A stretch of DNA of 64,000 nucleotides from Bacteroidota bacterium (GCA_025361565.1 JANYKN010000028.1:1-64000), one strand, 5' to 3'. Counted from the first letter of the stretch, positions 10,801 through 18,880 are shown. The notes: generated by a model not told the origin, from the sequence alone. A program made the numbers and translations.

Positions 10801-10920
10801 AACACCTATCATTATCAAAATACAAGAAAATAAAAGAATAAATATTGGTTTTATAATTCCTTTACTTTTTTTTTGAAGAAAGCCTTCTTCATGTGGATAA
10901 CTGAATAATAATTTAGCCAT
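7900..10920 (-). CDS. SusC/RagA-family TonB-dependent outer-membrane transporter
   Basis: 1006 residues. A long N-terminal leader (about 45 residues, ending MAQQ) precedes a carboxypeptidase-regulatory-like domain (RTIKGIVTDKLTQPVPGANV, about 48-125). A TonB-box-like DEVVVLGYGTQ follows, then the plug with GASGSNGVVLITTKRG, and a 22-strand-type barrel ending DIIFGLNITF with terminal Phe. It imports oligosaccharides with energy from TonB-ExbBD. It is the first gene of the leftward locus. Its start faces a 0.8 kb AT-rich divergent regulatory region. No sigma/anti-sigma pair lies next to it, so control by the neighbouring ROK protein is a reasonable but unproven idea. Confidence 0.97.
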   Translation of the reverse strand: MAKLLFSYPHEEGFLQKKSKGIIKPIFILLFSCILIMIGVLPVMAQQTRTIKGIVTDKLTQPVPGANVVVKGTSNGTITDVNGKFAVEVSGPDAIIVISYLGYAPQEITVGNQENIDVTILEDAQNIDEVVVLGYGTQKKKDVTGAVSVLSSKEFDERPNTQFGNAIEGKAPGVQVIRPSGQPQAGFSIRVRGTSTITAGSEPLYLVDGVPTTSINEINPADIESMTILKDASSTAIYGASGSNGVVLITTKRGGNQKTKISFDTYLGTSKVWKNLDVLNASQYKDLMTEMGQTVDWNLYPYNNNWQDKVFRTAHSQNYQLSATGGNENTNFYVSSSWMKQEGVVITNQVDRLTFKTNLDHKVGKILKIGTSISYNRWKDVDVNENWKYGAINSIITGAPVTDVYNADGTFAINPFIQDLENPVALIIKNEHAYINNRFNGNVYAEVNILESLKFRSMFGYEQLNSTYNSWVDPYRSREGRGFDGLASLANSQKSYWISENTLTFNKIIDKHSLNALVGFVTSATNSDNSSIDARGFGSDGVHTVNGGSERNASAWVSERRNVSFLSRVNYGYDDKYLFTANFRADASSVFGATNNVWGYFPSFSAGWRISKENFFSGLDFINDLKLRAGWGEVGNDQVGDYASYGLVSTGGFYVSNGSVVSGTYQSTMENKNLKWETTKQSNIGFDLAALDNRILFTTDFYIKNTMEMLLDRPIPASLGIPGDVATKNVGEMQNQGIEFMVESKNLVNTLKWNTSFNISFNRSEVVSLDGGTIKVGYISDRGDVAVAMENQPLGLFYGYVSDGVDPATGDMKYRDLDNSGDLSDGDKTIIGNSNPKFTWGLTNTFSYKNWNLSFFIQGVQGNDIFNATRIETEGLMDETSQLATVLNRWTTPGQVTDIPRATYGDNTNSLISSRFVEDGSYIRLKSLTLGYDFSKNLLSKLKMNRLYLYLTCENLLTFTKYSGFDPEVSLYSRSSDNSLKNIAPGVDYGTYPQSRDIIFGLNITF

Positions 10921-11058
10921 AAAGTATTTTTTAAGTTAGTTTAGTAATATCAAAAAAAGCAGAAATTAAAAATAAACACTTTATTTTTAGCTGCCTTTAT
11001 TTGATTTAAATCGATTAATCAGGTTTTTAATGTGAATTAACTTATTGAATAATGTTTA

Positions 11059-11074
11059 GTTTGCTAATGCAAAC
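11059..11074. promoter_or_regulatory. Perfect 16-bp dyad, possible operator
   Basis: GTTTGC-TAAT-GCAAAC is a perfect inverted repeat with a 4-bp centre, about 140 bp upstream of the susC start. The size and symmetry fit a dimeric repressor site. It shares the TGCAA word with the hairpin at 11321-11343. The regulator is unknown; the adjacent ROK protein has no HTH domain. Confidence 0.35.
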
Positions 11075-11320
11075 CAAATTGATACTTCTAATTAAATACT
11101 TCGTTATTTTTTCATAGGCACAAGTTTTAAATTTGTTTTAATGCTAATTAATGTTGCAAAATATAATTCCTTTTAATAAAAAACATTCAATATTCAGATT
11201 TTTCATCTCAATATGTAATTTGCAACATATATCAATATTGAAATACAAAATTTCATTGTCAAATTTATATTAATATTATAAAAATGCAAATTAATTGTTC
11301 TGTTTTTTATAAAATTCGTT

Positions 11321-11343
11321 TTAATGCAATTTTTTTGCATTAA
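11321..11343. promoter_or_regulatory. Hairpin/dyad TTAATGCAA-T5-TTGCATTAA
   Basis: Perfect 9-bp arms around five Ts lie in the middle of the divergent region. It could be an operator or an RNA hairpin. The centre is too far from either gene to be a terminator of a known transcript. A similarly built T5-centred dyad lies at 15216-15240 on the far side of the nagB-like gene. Confidence 0.35.
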
Positions 11344-11699
11344 CAAAATATATTTCTAATCCAATTGAAGTAAATTATTGTCCAATTATTAACTCCTGAT
11401 TATCACATCCAATCATATGTTTAGCTTAATATTTAATTACAGGTAATGAGATGTTTTTTTACATTCTAAAATTATTTTAATTGGTTCTTATTTGATAAAA
11501 TCCATTGCATCAAATTCAAATATTTCAATAAAATTGAATAAATATTGGATTAATTATAATAGGAATATATTTTTAATAGTATTTTAGCGCAAATATATTG
11601 CATTGCCTAAAATGGTTTCTTTTTGGCAACTATCTTTGAACATATATCAAGGATAGATTGCTATAAATTAATATCAAAATAAATTAAATTGTGACTTGT

Positions 11700-12575
11700 A
11701 TGGCCAATCATTTTGAGAAATCTATTATAGGGGTAAACCTTGATGGTAAAAATCTGATAACAGGAAAAGTGAAAGACAAGACTATCTTTAAATCATCAAT
11801 TAAAAAAATTGATCGTTACCAATCCGAAGAAGCAATTCTTTCTGAAGTGATTAATTCAGTAGCGGAAGTTTTTGACAATGATGTCATTGGCATTGGAATT
11901 GGAGTCCCTAGTCTGGTTGAAATAACCCGTGGAATTGTGTATAATGTACAAAGAATTCCGTCTTGGCGCGAAGTGCATATTAAAGAGATTTTAGAAAGCC
12001 AGTTTGGAGTAAAAGTATATGTAAACAATGATGCAAATTGTTTTGCAGTAGGTGAATTATATTTTGGAAAAGCAAAATCATTCGAAAATGTTGTTGGACT
12101 AATTATTGGCGAAGGTGTTGGTGCCGGGCTTATTTTCAAAGGGCATTTATACTCTGGAACCAACTGTGGAGCCGGAGAATTCGGATCAATTCCTTACAAA
12201 GAAAATGATTTCGAGTATTACTGTAGCGAAAGTTATTTTATTGAAAAATATGATGTTTCATTCGATATTTTCTTCGAAAGGGCAAAAAAGAAAGACAAAA
12301 TTGCATTGGCTATTTTCGAACAATATGGACTAGATCTGGGTAATTTAGTAAAAGCAATTCTCTTTTCGGTTGATCCTGAAATTATTGTACTTGGAGGAAG
12401 TATTTCGCAAGCATTTCCATTCTTTGAGAAATCAATGTGGCAAAATGTGAATACATTTATTTATAAACATACTTTAAAAAAGCTCAGCATCGCATCAACG
12501 GATCAAGCAGATATTGCTGTTCTTGGTGCGGCATCCTTATATTTTGATGCACAGAATAAAAGTGTGAGAAAATGA
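11700..12575 (+). CDS. ROK-family protein with degraded kinase motifs
   Basis: 291 residues from ATG 11700; a GTG nine bases upstream (11691) is in frame but less likely. The ROK fold is seen in IGIGIGVPSLVE, YVNNDANCFAVGE (with the catalytic-type Asp), GLIIGEGVGAGLIF and the C-terminal PEIIVLGGSISQ. The N-terminal phosphate motif normally read as DxGGT is NLDGK here. The zinc motif CxCGxxGCxE is reduced to one Cys (YYCSESYF), and the His of GExGH is Ser. There is no N-terminal HTH. It is divergent from susC and convergent with the nagB-like gene. A sugar-sensing or non-catalytic role is possible; an active sugar kinase is less likely on these motifs. Confidence 0.85.
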   Translation: MANHFEKSIIGVNLDGKNLITGKVKDKTIFKSSIKKIDRYQSEEAILSEVINSVAEVFDNDVIGIGIGVPSLVEITRGIVYNVQRIPSWREVHIKEILESQFGVKVYVNNDANCFAVGELYFGKAKSFENVVGLIIGEGVGAGLIFKGHLYSGTNCGAGEFGSIPYKENDFEYYCSESYFIEKYDVSFDIFFERAKKKDKIALAIFEQYGLDLGNLVKAILFSVDPEIIVLGGSISQAFPFFEKSMWQNVNTFIYKHTLKKLSIASTDQADIAVLGAASLYFDAQNKSVRK

Positions 12576-12590
12576 TTATTGGAATCAAAA

Positions 12591-12622
12591 AAGCTGACTT
12601 ATAAAACATTACAAGTCAGCTT
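12591..12622. terminator. Bidirectional terminator between ROK and nagB-like genes
   Basis: Perfect 10-bp stem AAGCTGACTT/AAGTCAGCTT. On the minus strand it is followed by a run of six Ts, serving the nagB-like gene. On the plus strand a weaker TTATTT follows, serving the ROK gene. Confidence 0.75.
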
Positions 12623-12674
12623 ATTTCTTGAATAATTATGTCAAATAAAGGAATTCATTATAAGTAATTCGACA

Positions 12675-15002
12675 TTACAACGCCACGCCTTCCATTGATT
12701 TTTCTAAATCGCGTGCATGTTTCAAGAAATTTTCAGGACTCATTTCTTTAAAAAACAATAAGCCATGGCTGGCACGCATCAAAGGACTTTCATTCAAATA
12801 GAAATAATCTTTGCCCAGCAACAATTGAATATCAAGCAATTGCTCCACCCAAATCTTTTGGGTTAACCTGCTAAATTTCCCATCCAACATATAACTTGGA
12901 AACGAAGCATTTACCTGACTCATATAACAATCGGTAAAGGAATTATTTAATACAGCCAGTGCATTCAATGAAACAGGAACAATAACATCTGCTTCAGCAG
13001 CATGGAATCGATACCAAACGTTACGATATCCCCAAATTCTTAATTTTGATAAATCCTCTTCTTTTCCCCAAAGCCTTATCGCCTCTGCAATAGCCTGAAG
13101 AACTTTATAGTGTGTATCCGGACCGCTGCCTTCAGGATCAAGTGCCAGACTGATTACTGTCGGTTTAATTTTTCGTAACATTTCCAAAATAGGAATTACA
13201 TCACGGGTTCTTTCGGGTTGCTCGGTAAAAATATCACCAGTGTAAAAACCCAACCTTAAATGATGTACATTTTTAACCTGTACGCCAAAATGAGCCCATA
13301 CCAATTCTTCTTCAAATTCACGGACCATTCCTTTTAACTTCTGTATTTTAGGTGGATTTTTTTCGCCATTATAGCTTTTATTTAAAATGGCCAGAATTTC
13401 ATTGATCGCATCCCTAAGTTCGCTTTTTGTTTTAACCTGATAAATTTCAACTATAGCCCTTACTATTCTGTGACACAAACCCCTTCCCATTCCAACAGGA
13501 TCCATTGCAGCTACCCTGTTCAGATAATGCGATACATCTTTATCCCATTTATATTTATATCCACTCTCAAAAAAATCAGCATATTCAACCATTTGAATCT
13601 TACCTTCTTCCAATAATTTTTTAGTGTCTTTTAAAATATCAGTGATAAAAAGATTTGTTACTGCAGTAAATCCAGATGTTAATACAGCGAAATGAAACTC
13701 ATTGCTTGCACTCCTTAATTGCCGGTTTATATGTGGTAAAATCCCAAGCATAATATCATCATGGTGTGGTCCGGTATGATAATAAATTTGATCAGTTTCC
13801 TTTTTAAGCCCATTTAAAATTTTATTTTGTATGGAATCAATAACCGATTTAACTGTATTATCATTCAGATTTGGTATCAGCCTGCAATGTCTGTCCTTTT
13901 TTAAATCATCGAGTACCAGGTGATGACCGTATTTATCCAATCGTTTACAAAGATTTATTATTGCTCGTTCCGATTTCTCCTGCGTCCATTCCCCTGAGCT
14001 ATAGTATTTATCAACAGTATCGGTTAAAAGAGCCGCGGCGCTTGTGGTAGTATAAAATCGTCCTTTTTTTAGTTTATGTAAAACTGTAGCAGGATAAACA
14101 TTTGACGGCTCACTTTCAAGAGCATTCTGAACAACCTCGGCCTTTGCCTCTCCAGCAGCAATAATAATTGCTGTAGCTTCAGGATTGAATGTGATAGTTT
14201 CCAAGCCAATGGTGATTACCAACCTGTTTTTAGAAATTTCAATTCCTCCCAAATCTCCGGCAGCAATTGCCTGTGTTTCAAAATTGGTGGAAGTAAGCCT
14301 TGTACTTGAAAAATGATCGGAACCTCTTGTATTAAAAGCAATATGGCCATCAGGTCCAATTCCTCCGAGGAAAAAACCAATTCCTCCTAAATCTCTTATT
14401 TTTGCTTCATAATCTGTACACCAATTATCAATTAGAAATATAGATTGCTGTTGCATATGCTCTTCAGCTGTTTTATATTCCCTAAAACGCAGTGATAAAT
14501 CAACTTTTGAATCAGGAAAAACTTTTGAAAAATGTAAGCCTTGATATAAAGGTATTTCGTCGGAATTAATTAAAAGTGCCTTCTTTTTGTCAAGTCCAAA
14601 ACCTTCAAGATAAAAATTGTTCACATAATAATAAAAACTGTTCTGCTGCTTTGAGCTTATTGGATAGAATTCATCAATCTGTACAAAATGAAGATGCGAC
14701 AAATCAGGTTTTTCTTTTGCATCTAATCCATATTTTGTGCGGATCTCAATTACTTTTTTATCTTTCCAGTTATCCAGGAAATATTTTGTCCACTTTATAA
14801 AATGTTCAGGCGTTTTTCCGGTTGGTAAACTAATTACTCCCTGTGGGTTTTCCGAAATCCATTCCAGAAATCTTAAAGAAGTCAATAAGCCAAGTTGTGG
14901 AAAATTATCAACCAAGATATATGGCATTTTAGCATTCGGTTTTGAAGCTCCTGAAAGCTCAAAAAATGCTCTTTCTACTTTTGATAATTGCGATAATTCC
15001 AT
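12675..15002 (-). CDS. NagB-like (glucosamine-6-phosphate deaminase) and PIG-L/LmbE deacetylase fusion
   Basis: 775 residues, far longer than the roughly 265 of plain NagB. Residues about 20-330 are NagB-like: LPTGKTPEHF phosphate loop, VQIDEFYP (Asp110), and GGIGPDGHIAFN (Asp218, His220). The glutamate that follows in E. coli NagB (FNEPAS, Glu148) is Thr225 here (FNTRGS). Residues about 400-770 hold a PIG-L/LmbE-type domain with the metal motif PHHDD (412-416). The pair could deacetylate and then deaminate an amino-sugar phosphate, but the missing Glu makes classical NagB activity doubtful. No separate nagA is in the window. The gene is convergent with ROK and near the GH20/SusCD locus, which supports an amino-sugar role. 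Confidence 0.85.
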   Translation of the reverse strand: MELSQLSKVERAFFELSGASKPNAKMPYILVDNFPQLGLLTSLRFLEWISENPQGVISLPTGKTPEHFIKWTKYFLDNWKDKKVIEIRTKYGLDAKEKPDLSHLHFVQIDEFYPISSKQQNSFYYYVNNFYLEGFGLDKKKALLINSDEIPLYQGLHFSKVFPDSKVDLSLRFREYKTAEEHMQQQSIFLIDNWCTDYEAKIRDLGGIGFFLGGIGPDGHIAFNTRGSDHFSSTRLTSTNFETQAIAAGDLGGIEISKNRLVITIGLETITFNPEATAIIIAAGEAKAEVVQNALESEPSNVYPATVLHKLKKGRFYTTTSAAALLTDTVDKYYSSGEWTQEKSERAIINLCKRLDKYGHHLVLDDLKKDRHCRLIPNLNDNTVKSVIDSIQNKILNGLKKETDQIYYHTGPHHDDIMLGILPHINRQLRSASNEFHFAVLTSGFTAVTNLFITDILKDTKKLLEEGKIQMVEYADFFESGYKYKWDKDVSHYLNRVAAMDPVGMGRGLCHRIVRAIVEIYQVKTKSELRDAINEILAILNKSYNGEKNPPKIQKLKGMVREFEEELVWAHFGVQVKNVHHLRLGFYTGDIFTEQPERTRDVIPILEMLRKIKPTVISLALDPEGSGPDTHYKVLQAIAEAIRLWGKEEDLSKLRIWGYRNVWYRFHAAEADVIVPVSLNALAVLNNSFTDCYMSQVNASFPSYMLDGKFSRLTQKIWVEQLLDIQLLLGKDYFYLNESPLMRASHGLLFFKEMSPENFLKHARDLEKSMEGVAL

Positions 15003-15215
15003 TATTCACTTTATTAATTTAGAAATATATTTTATAATGCATAACTATTTTGTTCAATTTTACAATGAACTAAAATTTAATATATTATTTATCAATATTT
15101 TAACACATTTATAGGTTAATCAATTTTATATATAAAATCAAACAAAAAACATTGCAATTTAGTAATTTTTTCAAATGTTTAAACTTGTTTAATTATTTTT
15201 TTATTTATTTAATGC

Positions 15216-15240
15216 AAGTTCTTAATTTTTTTAAGAACTT
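15216..15240. promoter_or_regulatory. Dyad AAGTTCTTAA-T5-TTAAGAACTT
   Basis: Perfect 10-bp arms with a five-T centre, about 215 bp upstream of the nagB-like start. No gene ends here, so it is not a terminator of a known transcript. It shares the arm-T5-arm architecture with 11321-11343. An operator or leader hairpin is possible. Confidence 0.35.
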
Positions 15241-15434
15241 ATGTAAATCCATAAATCTCTTATTTGAATTAAAATCTCAAATTTAATATCGATTGTAAGC
15301 ATTTATTTCTTTATAAATATTAATTCCCCAATTTAATATTTTTTAGTAAAATTTCAAATTTGCTAACGATTAACTTTACTAAATATTCAATTTCAAAACC
15401 AGACAAAACAATTTTTAAAACTCATTGTGTGTAC

Positions 15435-15442
15435 TATATTTG
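15435..15442 (+). promoter_or_regulatory. Bacteroidota-type -7 element (TATATTTG) for RDD gene
   Basis: An exact match to TAnnTTTG 24 bp before the ATG at 15467. A -33 TTTG-like box at the right spacing is not clear. Confidence 0.55.
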
Positions 15443-15466
15443 TATCTGTGAATCTTATACTACTTT

Positions 15467-16189
15467 ATGTCTGAAATTAAAATAAATACTTCTCAAAATG
15501 TTGAAATAGAAAGAACTACTGCTAATGTAGGTTTACGAATGGCAGCGCAGATAATTGACTATTTTATACTATTTGTTTATATTATGATAGTTATAATAAT
15601 TGTAGGCTTATTAAAAATTGAAAGTTCTGCACTAATTTTCATTGCCATTCTCCCTGTTTTCTTTTATAGTTTTATAATGGAAGCTTTATTCCAGGGTCAA
15701 AGTGTTGCAAAAATGATATTAAAAATAAGAGTAGTAAAACTTGATGGATCTCAACCTACACTTCTAAACTATTTTATCAGATGGTTATTCAGAATTATAG
15801 ATATTGTTTCATTTTATGGAATCATTGCAATAATAAGTATTGCTGCAGGTGGCAAAGGCCAGCGTTTGGGCGATAAGGCTGCCGGAACTACCGTAGTTAG
15901 CCTGCAAAAGAAAAATTATTTAAAGAATTCAATGTATCGGAGTATTAATGAAAATTACAAATTACAATTTCCACAGGTTGAGTTACTTCAAGAGCAAGAT
16001 ATCTTTACAATAAATGAAGTAATTAACCACTACTATAAAAACCCTGGAATGCAAGCCCGCCAATTACTTATTAAAACAAAAGAAGCCATTCAGCTTAAAA
16101 CAGGAATTGAAACAACGCTGGAATCGATGGAATTTTTAAGAATTGTAGTTAAGGATTATAACTATATGATTAGGCATGATGAATATTAA
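15467..16189 (+). CDS. RDD-domain membrane protein
   Basis: 240 residues. The RDD domain spans about 15-145: TANVGLRMAAQIIDYFILF with the Arg and Asp of the RDD name, two strong membrane segments (about 30-65), a third near 105-130, and GGKGQRLGDKAAGTTVV at the end of the domain. A soluble 90-residue C-terminal tail follows. RDD genes of Bacteroidota often sit with SpoIIM, DUF4129, DUF4350, MoxR and DUF58 genes; here those relatives are scattered (20.5 kb and 49.8-54.5 kb). Possible transport or stress role; function unproven. Confidence 0.85.
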   Translation: MSEIKINTSQNVEIERTTANVGLRMAAQIIDYFILFVYIMIVIIIVGLLKIESSALIFIAILPVFFYSFIMEALFQGQSVAKMILKIRVVKLDGSQPTLLNYFIRWLFRIIDIVSFYGIIAIISIAAGGKGQRLGDKAAGTTVVSLQKKNYLKNSMYRSINENYKLQFPQVELLQEQDIFTINEVINHYYKNPGMQARQLLIKTKEAIQLKTGIETTLESMEFLRIVVKDYNYMIRHDEY

Positions 16190-16213
16190 AGGGATAATAA
16201 AATGCAATAAAAC

Positions 16214-16248
16214 AAAAAGCACCGAATCAAATAAATCCAGTGCTTTTT
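16214..16248. terminator. Bidirectional terminator (RDD / aminotransferase)
   Basis: Inverted repeat AAAAAGCAC/GTGCTTTTT (16214-16222 with 16240-16248) between two convergent genes, giving a T-run in both directions. Confidence 0.75.
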
Positions 16249-16281
16249 TATAAGAAAGCTTTAGTTTCAAAATAACATTGC

Positions 16282-17424
16282 TTATTTTATATTGTGCAAA
16301 ATTTCAGCTGCTTTTTTAAGCGTTTCAGATGATTTTGCAAAACAAAAGCGTAAATCTTTGCTATCGAATGCATTATGATAGAAAGCTGAAACTGGTATTG
16401 AAGCCAATTTATATTCCTTTATTAAACGATTGGAAAAATCTGCATCCTTTTCGTCACTAATATCCTTAAAATTAAGCAACTGAAAATAAGTACCTTGCGA
16501 AGGAGTAAAGCTAAATTTTGAGCCTTTAACCAATCCAAGAAATTCGTCACGCTTTTGTTGGTAAAAATCAGCAAGTTCAAGATAGTGTTCTTTTTTATCA
16601 AGAAATTCAGCTACAGCATATTGCAAGGGTGTATTAACACTAAAAACGTTAAACTGGTGAATTTTGCGGATTTCTTTGGTAATACTCTCACTAGCCAAGC
16701 AATAACCAAGCTTCCAACCAGTTGCATTATATGTCTTACCAAAAGAAGAAATAATAATTGCTTTGTCTTTTAAATTTGGAAATTTTGCCAAACTTTCGTG
16801 AGTGCGACCATCAAAAATAAGATGTTCGTATACCTCATCGCTAAGAACCAGAATATTGGTTCCGGTAATCAATTTATTAAGTTTTTCCATACCTTCAGTT
16901 GACAAAATTGATCCTGAAGGATTATGTGGTGAGTTAATTATTATCATTCGGGTGCGGGAATTCACCATTTTATTTACCTCATCCCAATCAATTCTAAAAT
17001 CTGGAAGTTTTGTACCAACATAAACCGGATTTCCACCATTTATTTTAATGACGGGTGCATAACTATCATAAGCTGGTTCAAAAATGATAACTTCATCACC
17101 TTCCTGAATAAAAGCGGATATGGCAGAAAAAATTGCTTCAGTTGCACCCGATGTAATGGTAATCTCAGAATCGGGATCATAGCTCATACCATAACTAGAT
17201 TCTGTTTTGGCTGCAATTTTCTCCCGCAGCGCCATCAATCCCTGCATAGGTGCATATTGATTGTTCCCTTTTCGCATATTTTTTTCAACCAGGCTGATAA
17301 GTTCTTCAGGTGGTGAAAAGTCAGGGAAACCTTGAGCTAGATTAAGTGCTTTATGTTTATTTGCCAGTTCAGTGACAATAGTAAAAATAGAAGTACTGAT
17401 ATTAGGCAATTTTGATCGAACCAT
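16282..17424 (-). CDS. PLP aminotransferase, class I/II (methionine aminotransferase-like)
   Basis: 380 residues, fold-type I aminotransferase. Motifs: NLAQGFPDFSPPEEL at the N-terminus, ITSGATEAI, INSPHNPSG, LSDEVYEHLIFDG and the PLP lysine in SSFGKTYNATGWKLGY. The GFPDF opening and overall pattern resemble the YbdL/kynurenine-oxoglutarate aminotransferase group, which in bacteria commonly acts on methionine or other hydrophobic amino acids. Substrate specificity is inferred, not seen. It stands alone: convergent with the RDD gene and separated from mnmH by 418 bp. Confidence 0.88.
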   Translation of the reverse strand: MVRSKLPNISTSIFTIVTELANKHKALNLAQGFPDFSPPEELISLVEKNMRKGNNQYAPMQGLMALREKIAAKTESSYGMSYDPDSEITITSGATEAIFSAISAFIQEGDEVIIFEPAYDSYAPVIKINGGNPVYVGTKLPDFRIDWDEVNKMVNSRTRMIIINSPHNPSGSILSTEGMEKLNKLITGTNILVLSDEVYEHLIFDGRTHESLAKFPNLKDKAIIISSFGKTYNATGWKLGYCLASESITKEIRKIHQFNVFSVNTPLQYAVAEFLDKKEHYLELADFYQQKRDEFLGLVKGSKFSFTPSQGTYFQLLNFKDISDEKDADFSNRLIKEYKLASIPVSAFYHNAFDSKDLRFCFAKSSETLKKAAEILHNIK

Positions 17425-17842
17425 ATATAATTTTAATTCAAATGTTAGAGGTCAATTTATTTTGCAATTCACTGTATTTCAAAAGGTAACAAATAGTTTC
17501 AAAGGATTCTTTTATTTTTTAAAGAGGCACAAAATTATAAAAATAATTGAATTTGATCGAATATGTTTGACAATTATTATTTAATATTTGCAAATTTAGA
17601 AGTACCTTGTTTATTATCAAAACGTTATTACGTTCATACTAATTAACATTAAAAAGTCGCAACAATTTTTTATTTTGTAAAAAAACTTAAAAATTTATCC
17701 AGAAATAATACCTGAAGTACATGGAAACTCTTCATAATTATTTATTCATCTTTATATTTAAACTTAAATATACGAAATTTTAACGATTAAATAGCAAACT
17801 AAATTATTTTCACAACTACCTATTTTAACAAATCGATAAATG
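17425..17842. other. Gene-free AT-rich stretch
   Basis: No ORF, hairpin or clear promoter stands out. It contains the upstream region of the aminotransferase and the 3' side of mnmH, both on the minus strand. Confidence 0.4.
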
Positions 17843-18874
17843 CTAACTATTTAATCTTCTGTAAAATTCAAGTACTTTAACTGCATTTCTTTTATGATCT
17901 ATTACATTCAAATCAATCGTGTAAAGATTTTCCTGATTTCGGTTTGAAAGTCCATATTGATATGTTTTATCGTAGTATGAAAGCACAATATCAACAAGAT
18001 TTTCCAATTCATTTTTCTCAAGGGCTTCTATCGCCAAATTATAATTTAATCCACCAATGCGCTTTTTAATTCTTAGAATCGAATCGCTTAATAGCTCAGG
18101 ATTAAAACCGCCATAGCCTTCGACCAACCATTTAATCCGTTTGTCTTTGGGAACATTTATCCTAATAACAATATTATTCCGCATTTGGTTAAAAAACTCT
18201 TCCGGTATCCAGATTTTACCAATTGTTTGGCTCTCATCTTCAACCCAAATCGGCTTATCGATTTCGAGGGTAACCAATTCTTTAAAAAAATTGTTTTCAA
18301 ATTGTTCTGTAGTAGTTTGCTCTAGCTGACCTAAAGAGCCAAAAGCAGATCCTTTATGATTGGCAAGTCCTTCTAAATCTATGACTTGAGCATCCAAGTT
18401 GATAATTTCTTTAAGTATTTCAGTTTTACCACTTCCTGTCATTCCACCCAAAACGACCAATTTGAAATCCTTGGCAAAGTATGATTTTATATGTCTCCTG
18501 TATGTTTTATAGCCTCCGGTTAATGTATTAGTCTCAATTCCAATTGTATTAAAAAGCCATGCCATGCTGGAACTTCGCATGCCTCCGCGCCAACAATGAA
18601 CAAGCAACTTGTTGTTGAATGCAAGGTCTTTGGCTGCTCGTGCCAAATTAGCCATTTTAGGACCAACTAAATCGAGACCCAATAATATAGCAGGTTCTTT
18701 GCCTTTCTCTTTATAACAAATTCCTACTTTTTCGCGCTCTTCATTAGAAAAAATCGGAAGATTGTATGCACCTGGAATATGTGCATGTAAAAACTCTTTG
18801 GGTGACCGCACATCAATTACTGGGATGGATTCTGCTAACTCTAAAAAAGTTTCAATATCAATAGTATTGTTCAT
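17843..18874 (-). CDS. mnmH: tRNA 2-selenouridine synthase
   Basis: 343 residues. An N-terminal rhodanese domain (about 5-125) carries the active Cys94 in VHCWRGGMRS, the signature of MnmH/SelU. A P-loop GGMTGSGKTE (about 143-152) opens the C-terminal domain. It replaces sulfur with selenium in 2-thiouridine of tRNA wobble positions through a geranylated intermediate, using selenophosphate from SelD (24456-25490 in this window). It begins 6 bp after tag stops, so mnmH, tag and probably the lolA-like gene form one operon. No selA/selB or selenoprotein gene was seen here, so selenium use may be limited to tRNA, at least locally. Confidence 0.94.
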   Translation of the reverse strand: MNNTIDIETFLELAESIPVIDVRSPKEFLHAHIPGAYNLPIFSNEEREKVGICYKEKGKEPAILLGLDLVGPKMANLARAAKDLAFNNKLLVHCWRGGMRSSSMAWLFNTIGIETNTLTGGYKTYRRHIKSYFAKDFKLVVLGGMTGSGKTEILKEIINLDAQVIDLEGLANHKGSAFGSLGQLEQTTTEQFENNFFKELVTLEIDKPIWVEDESQTIGKIWIPEEFFNQMRNNIVIRINVPKDKRIKWLVEGYGGFNPELLSDSILRIKKRIGGLNYNLAIEALEKNELENLVDIVLSYYDKTYQYGLSNRNQENLYTIDLNVIDHKRNAVKVLEFYRRLNS

Positions 18875-18880
18875 CTTTGA

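Larger units (their letters stand above)
10921..11699. other. Long AT-rich divergent intergenic region (SusC / ROK)
   Basis: No credible gene in about 780 bp. The region carries repeated TGCAA/TTGCA words, including two clean dyads given separately and a spaced pair, ATGTTGCAAA near 11150 and TTTGCAACAT near 11218. Such a large region between divergent genes probably holds operators and 5' leaders for susC and the ROK gene. Confidence 0.5.
15003..15466. other. AT-rich divergent intergenic region (nagB-like / RDD)
   Basis: No gene is visible. It contains a 16-bp AT palindrome at 15123-15138, the T5-centred dyad at 15216-15240 and a promoter element for the RDD gene at 15435-15442. Confidence 0.5.

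Noticed and set aside
11691-11699. GTG start for the ROK gene
   Set aside because: ATG nine bases downstream is the more usual start and no extra conserved residues are gained.
15123-15138. 16-bp AT-only palindrome upstream of the RDD gene
   Set aside because: A palindrome of A and T of this size is expected by chance in such AT-rich spacer DNA.
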